A stretch of DNA of 64,000 bases, taken from contig CM082587.2 in NCBI GenBank assembly GCA_040954595.2, positions 7,130,001-7,194,000 on the forward strand, given 5' to 3'. Below are positions 59,343-64,000 of the stretch, piece after piece. This DNA comes from Balanoglossus misakiensis. Lineage: Eukaryota; Hemichordata. Every line of letters starts with the position of its first letter. The first letter of the stretch is position 1. A program made the position numbers and the translations under genes. The notes beneath the pieces were generated by a model. That model did no database searches and had not been told where the DNA came from. It was given only the letters and a program-made list of their open reading frames with translations.

Positions 59343-59621
59343 GTGAGTCGCATTCGTTCTTGACTTACTACAAGTTTGCCAATTCAGTGGCAGAGAGATA
59401 GGGGCCTATTAGTACTTTGTGGAGCTAGATTTTTCAGATGACATTTGATCACATTTTAGGAACAACGCAAATACTGAGGAAAATTGATGTAAGTGTATGT
59501 ATTGTTCCACAGAAGCAGTAATGCATTCATGAGCCTATGTTCAAGCAAAATAATATTAAAATGTAACTAGGTATATCATGTGGTGTAGCAGGTCACCATA
59601 GAAACGAGGAAACAAAACGCA

Positions 59622-59664
59622 TTCATTCATTCATTCATTCATTCATTCATTCATTCATTCATTC
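59622..59664. repeat. (ATTC)n microsatellite
   Basis: About ten ATTC units. Confidence 0.95.
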
Positions 59665-60868
59665 AAGTCGTACCATGGTTGTTGCAACAGGTTTCTGTTC
59701 CACTTCGTTCAATCGGGTACGTATAGACACCAAAATTCACTTGATATGCCGAGCTGTTTGCTCCAGTATAATGGCCTTGACCATATGAGCGATGCGGACA
59801 AAATGCGGCCACCTCTGTGATGTTCAGTTCACTGTCCTCTTGATATGTCAACGCTAGGGCTAACTTTCGACAAGCTAGCTTGCTACATGTTGACGATTCA
59901 TTCATATAGGCCTATTCATGATGTTTTCTGCATGAGGTAGACTGGGAGAATATCCTTTCTCGGCAACATAGACGTATAACGGTTATTTCACATTTTCGAT
60001 GCCGCTTGGTGTACATTAGCAAAACTCCCAGCATTGTCTGGCCTCAAGAGTTTTGGCAGTTACTGTCACTAAAGAAAGTTACAGCACTATACCCTACCAT
60101 TCTTAGATAAAGGCCCAAACCGAGTTTTGTCAGTCGTAGTGAGCCATTCCCATCTCTTTCCTGTTTCGAGTGCGACCACAAAGTAATGACCGGGGACCAC
60201 AACACGTCGGTGAAAAATTTGCAGCTGGCGTTTGGCACAATTCATGCTGCCTTTCTTGGCCTGGGGGTCACGCATTTCTTTGACAACGTGGCCCCAATCA
60301 GGTTACGAAGAAGACATTATAAAGGGAGCAGAGTCGAGTCACCCCGCAAATGCGCCCATCGCCAACGAAGTACCAGTACATGTAGTTATGTTCGCATCTG
60401 TGAACTATTAAAGGGGAAGTCAGGTCCAGCCGATTTCTACATAAATTTGATAGCTTTGAGGCCACACTTTCAGAAAAAAAACATGTTCGCCCTGTGTAAG
60501 TCGCGCGAAACTAGGGAATTTTGGCAGAATTTCCAATCAGGAACACACATAACACCCAAAACATTCGAACCCATTCATACGCCCTAACTCACTTGCTATT
60601 AGTGCCAGTTCGTTCCAAAAGGGTAGGGTTCGATTTTCAGAAACAGAAGCCTCAGTTCCATTTTTTCCCAACACTCCATTGGGCCCTGGGACAAACAGAC
60701 AGACGGCAATATGAGTGAAAAGGTTTCAGTAATCATACAGAAAATAATGATACTACGTTATTGCTCTAGATTCTTGACACAAGCGGCGCGATCGAGTAAA
60801 TCGACGGAAATTAAAATGTTAATTGTGTTTCATTTCAGAATTTTCTTCGCTCAGAATTTGAAGCGACC

Positions 60869-62400
60869 ATGAGCGGCGATGTCAAATCCTTCGTCGCTTC
60901 CTTGGCATCCCCGGTTGCCATGGCAGCTAGGCAGTTGATCTCCGTCCTGGGCATCGGCGGTAGGAAATTCCCGCCGAACTTCGGCCGCGAAATGCGTGAA
61001 CAGGAGTTCTTGCTCGACAGAGACGCGGCGTTTGTGAATCACTGTTCGTGCGGCACTATACCACGAGGAGTTATGGAACGACAGAGATGGTAATGCATGA
61101 GATTTATTCATTTCTAGAACATTTGCCACTAAGATCCTTAATAGACACGGGCGGATCAAAATGAGGCACATCACATAGACACATTCTCATAGAGCAGCAA
61201 GAAGTCTAAATGCCAGTCAAAGTTCACATTGAAATGCAAGGCAAACTTGAAGTAACTGTAAGGCTAATTAATAGTCGACGATTAAGTGAAAATAATGTCT
61301 CAATGTGTAAGCAAAACTCGTAAGACTTCTCAAGCTATCCACAAAGCCATAAAATTTCCACTTAATTTGGAAAGAATATTACTCGGTCCATCGTGATCTT
61401 AATAGTAAGTACGATAAGCATCGAATTGGACAGGTAAGGCGTAATGACAATCAGCCAGACATTAATCACCGGCAACCTAATTATACTGGCAGTTGAAATC
61501 TAAATGATTTATCGAGGAAAATGTGTAATAACGCTAATGAGAGCAAGCGATGATAATTTTACATGATATAATATTTCACTGTAGCTGTGAGATCAGATCG
61601 CACAGTATAGGGCAATGAAGGTTAAAAACTGCACAGTTACTAAAATCATATACTGTCTACCGATTTTGGCCCTTCTTTTAGTTCGGCCTGGTCTGACTGT
61701 ACTATACCCCACTACCCTCGGCCTTCTAAATTAACTGCTTGACAGCCAAGCATATACCCTCGCAAATCCTTGGATTGTTAACATCGGTCAAGTATTCTTG
61801 GGAAAAACAGGTTTCAAGACGAAGCTGAGAGAACACCAGACTACTTCTACAAACACAAGACTGTCGAATATTACGAAGAGGCGTTGAAGACGGTGGGAGA
61901 TTTCATGGGTGCCAATTCAGAAGACCTCGTCTTTTGCAATAACGTGACAACAGGTACTGATGACGCGGACTATATTCAAATGAACCTTCGCAAGATCTCC
62001 AGAAGGGTATCGCTTTGTAAAATGAAGTCAAATCATGACTTGTACTGAACGACATCATAAAATGGACAAAAGACAATACAACACGCCATTTTGTCGCGCA
62101 GGCTCGTACACATAGCAACCAAACATATTGAAGAAACCGAACAATATAGTATAACTCAGAAGTCTATATATGAGATGATAACAAAATTCAATAAATCAAT
62201 TATGATTTCATTTCGGTATTTTGGAGCATATTCAGTACTGATCAACAGATATATATCACACTGGTATCATTATTTTTCAGCTATCAATGGCGTACTAAGA
62301 TCTAAGAAATGGAGACCAGGCGATACACTTCTGATTTCCAATCTCTCCTATCCAGCCGTCAATTTTACGTGTTATGACGTATGTGGCGATGATTTGAACG
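60869..62400 (+). CDS. Class-V PLP enzyme 2, 5' part (tandem paralogue)
   Basis: Three exons in the window: 60869-61089, 61811-61953 and 62281-62400. The last ends at donor GTAAG and the gene continues beyond 64000. Exons 2 and 3 have exactly the same lengths (143 and 120) and phases as in paralogue 1, and the protein is very similar: FGREMREQEFLLD, FVNHCSCGTIPRG, then DYFYKHKTVEYYEEALKTVG and VNFTCYDVCGDDLNG. The N-terminal 30 residues differ (MSGDVKSFVASLASPVAMAA), and exon 1 is 39 bases shorter. The catalytic lysine exon lies outside the window, so integrity cannot be judged. Confidence 0.9.
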
Positions 62401-64000
62401 GTAAGTCAACGGAAAAGCGACTCTTCCACACACAGCAACCTAAAACGAACATATTTCAGGGTTTGCGGAAATTAAATGTATTTTTCTTCTTCTGGGATTA
62501 GGTTAACACAGAGCATCACAATCAGCCGAGAATAACTTCAATATTGATTTGGAAGCGAATGTTGTCTTTCGATTCGCGAAGCGAAGAACAGCATCCGTAA
62601 TTATGCATGATAAATTTGAATAATGTAGTCTTGGGAGCATTTAATATGCAAATGACAAAAGGTGGCTATTTCGTGAATCAGAAATGTTTAACCTTCTACA
62701 AATTCAAACCGGGTGATATGAAAATCCAATCTTGGCAGTTTAAAACTCATAAACGAGTGAAATTATAGTTTTCACGCGCGCCAGACAACTACGCGTGGTA
62801 GTTGTCCTAGCTGTTGCTAAGGTAATATTCATAGGGCAAATAATCAATTGCAAAATGCTATGCATTGTATTATTTCGGGACAATGACAGTTTAATTTGAA
62901 AGCCAATGTGTTAAATTACATTAAAAGCCTCGCTCCAATAAACGTACAAAGAATTAATTTATCCTATATGTCACATTGTTGTGTTTGCATTAAGTGTATT
63001 GCTAAGTTTCTACATCATAAATGGGGTATTTTTTATTGCGCTGGGCGATTCCCCGATTTTAGTGCCTTTAGAATAGACTTTTGAATACTGAGCACATTTT
63101 AAAGTACATCATTTCACACATTATGTATAATGCATTTCAAATGTGGGAGTCCGGTCACGTTCGCGTATCACATGATTCTTCCTACTTCCCAGGAGAGAGC
63201 GAGAGTAATAAGAGAAATCTCAAGCTTACTCACACACACTTGAGATAACGAATTACTTTGCTGTCCACAGTACAGTCGATTCCTCACCTCATAGACACGG
63301 TTTGAGATTTGCCGCGCCATCAAGGAGCAGGAAAGATGGCGTTTTGATGGAGATGTAATCTAGACAACGCTTGAGTGGTGTGTGATGAGGCGTGCAGTGT
63401 AGGACGGGATATCACTCCGATCACTGAGCCAGACATCGCGGTAGATTTATTTTGTCGCTGACGCTGCATATTGTACAAGTCCCTGAGTGGGAGGAACTGT
63501 GCGCATATACAACAGATGAAATGCAGGTCGACTTTAACCATACTACATGGTCATTTGGTGTCATATTGTTTGACACACTTCAAAATTGTGCACGAAGAAT
63601 GTAATATCTTGGGTTTGCTTGACATGCATACCCACAGTACAGTACTACAGCACAGAGCTGTAGTGCTGTACTGTACAGTGGTGACCGAATCAAATGCCAA
63701 GTTTTTAGGTCTATCAAATATAGAATATGTTTATAATTTCCGGAGTCTTCATTCGTGTATACTCTACGAGCTTTGAACTTGTCAGGCGCTGATTAGTAAA
63801 TTGTTAAAGATTGTTACTGAAATATTGAAAACAATCAAGGTTGGGATAAGAGCTGACACGAAATATGAACGTACAAGTATGCAAATCTGGTGTGTGGTAT
63901 ATCTTGTAATTATCGTTTCCTTCCGTGCCACATAAAGTTGGATTTGCCTGGGTATAACCCGATTACCTATATGATGAACGCCGTAACTCAGAGAATCGTC
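62401..64000 (+). other. Intron of PLP enzyme 2 to window end
   Basis: No further exon of the enzyme was found. In paralogue 1 the matching intron is 1,776 bases, so exon 4 is expected just past the window. A short hairpin at 63634-63680 (CAGTACAGTACTACAGCAC and its inverse) is the only structure noted. Confidence 0.55.

Noticed and set aside
59663-59905. 80-residue minus-strand frame with several Cys and Asn-Glu-Ser sequences
   Set aside because: It reads somewhat like protein, but no flanking exon, family or start context could be supported. It adjoins a microsatellite.
60044-60587. Overlapping frames on both strands before PLP enzyme 2
   Set aside because: They contradict one another, none shows a domain, and they fall in the predicted 5' intron.

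Overview
This is eukaryotic, intron-rich animal DNA. Every multi-exon gene is split by GT-AG introns with consistent phases, and there is no operon structure. The gene content (an Iba1/AIF1 orthologue, a vertebrate-like USP20/USP33, secreted C1q-domain and fibrinogen-domain proteins, a class-V PLP enzyme pair and a GH38-like DUF5054 protein) suggests an invertebrate deuterostome, with a lancelet (amphioxus) favoured. A hemichordate or another marine invertebrate cannot be excluded from sequence alone.

Layout. 1.2-6.3 kb (+): AIF1/Iba1 EF-hand gene, six coding exons, complete. 7.4-14.5 kb (-): a 14-exon gene for a secreted protein of about 849 aa that resembles the GH38-like DUF5054 family, convergent with AIF1. 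14.3-26.5 kb: a mosaic of direct and inverted segmental duplications carrying three intact secreted C1q-domain genes (15.7-16.1 kb -, 21.5-21.9 kb +, 23.9-24.4 kb -), one deleted C1q relic, a broken copy of the DUF5054 first exon, and five copies of a noncoding first-exon module, three of them placed upstream of the C1q genes and two without a gene. 26.8-40.4 kb (+): USP20/33-type deubiquitinase, 23 coding exons, complete (about 923 aa). 43.6-48.1 kb (+): two tandem fibrinogen-related (FReD) lectin-like genes with the same three-exon plan. 49.5-55.7 kb (+): complete class-V aminotransferase-fold PLP enzyme (444 aa, CefD/Egt2-like). 60.9-62.4 kb (+): the first three coding exons of its tandem paralogue, which runs off the right edge.

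Introns and spacers contain several families of short non-autonomous inverted-repeat elements (MITEs), many bounded by TTAA. One is nested inside another at a TTAA. There are also a 33-bp minisatellite beside a foldback element, ATGA/ATTC microsatellites and homopolymer runs.

Functionally the window is a neighbourhood of housekeeping genes (USP, PLP enzyme) and putative innate-recognition genes (C1q, FReD, with AIF1 as a leukocyte-type marker). The C1q block is the most dynamic part: alternating inverted duplications have copied coding sequence, 3' flank and promoter/first exon together, and have broken off pieces of the neighbouring gene. No tRNA, rRNA or CRISPR array was recognised.
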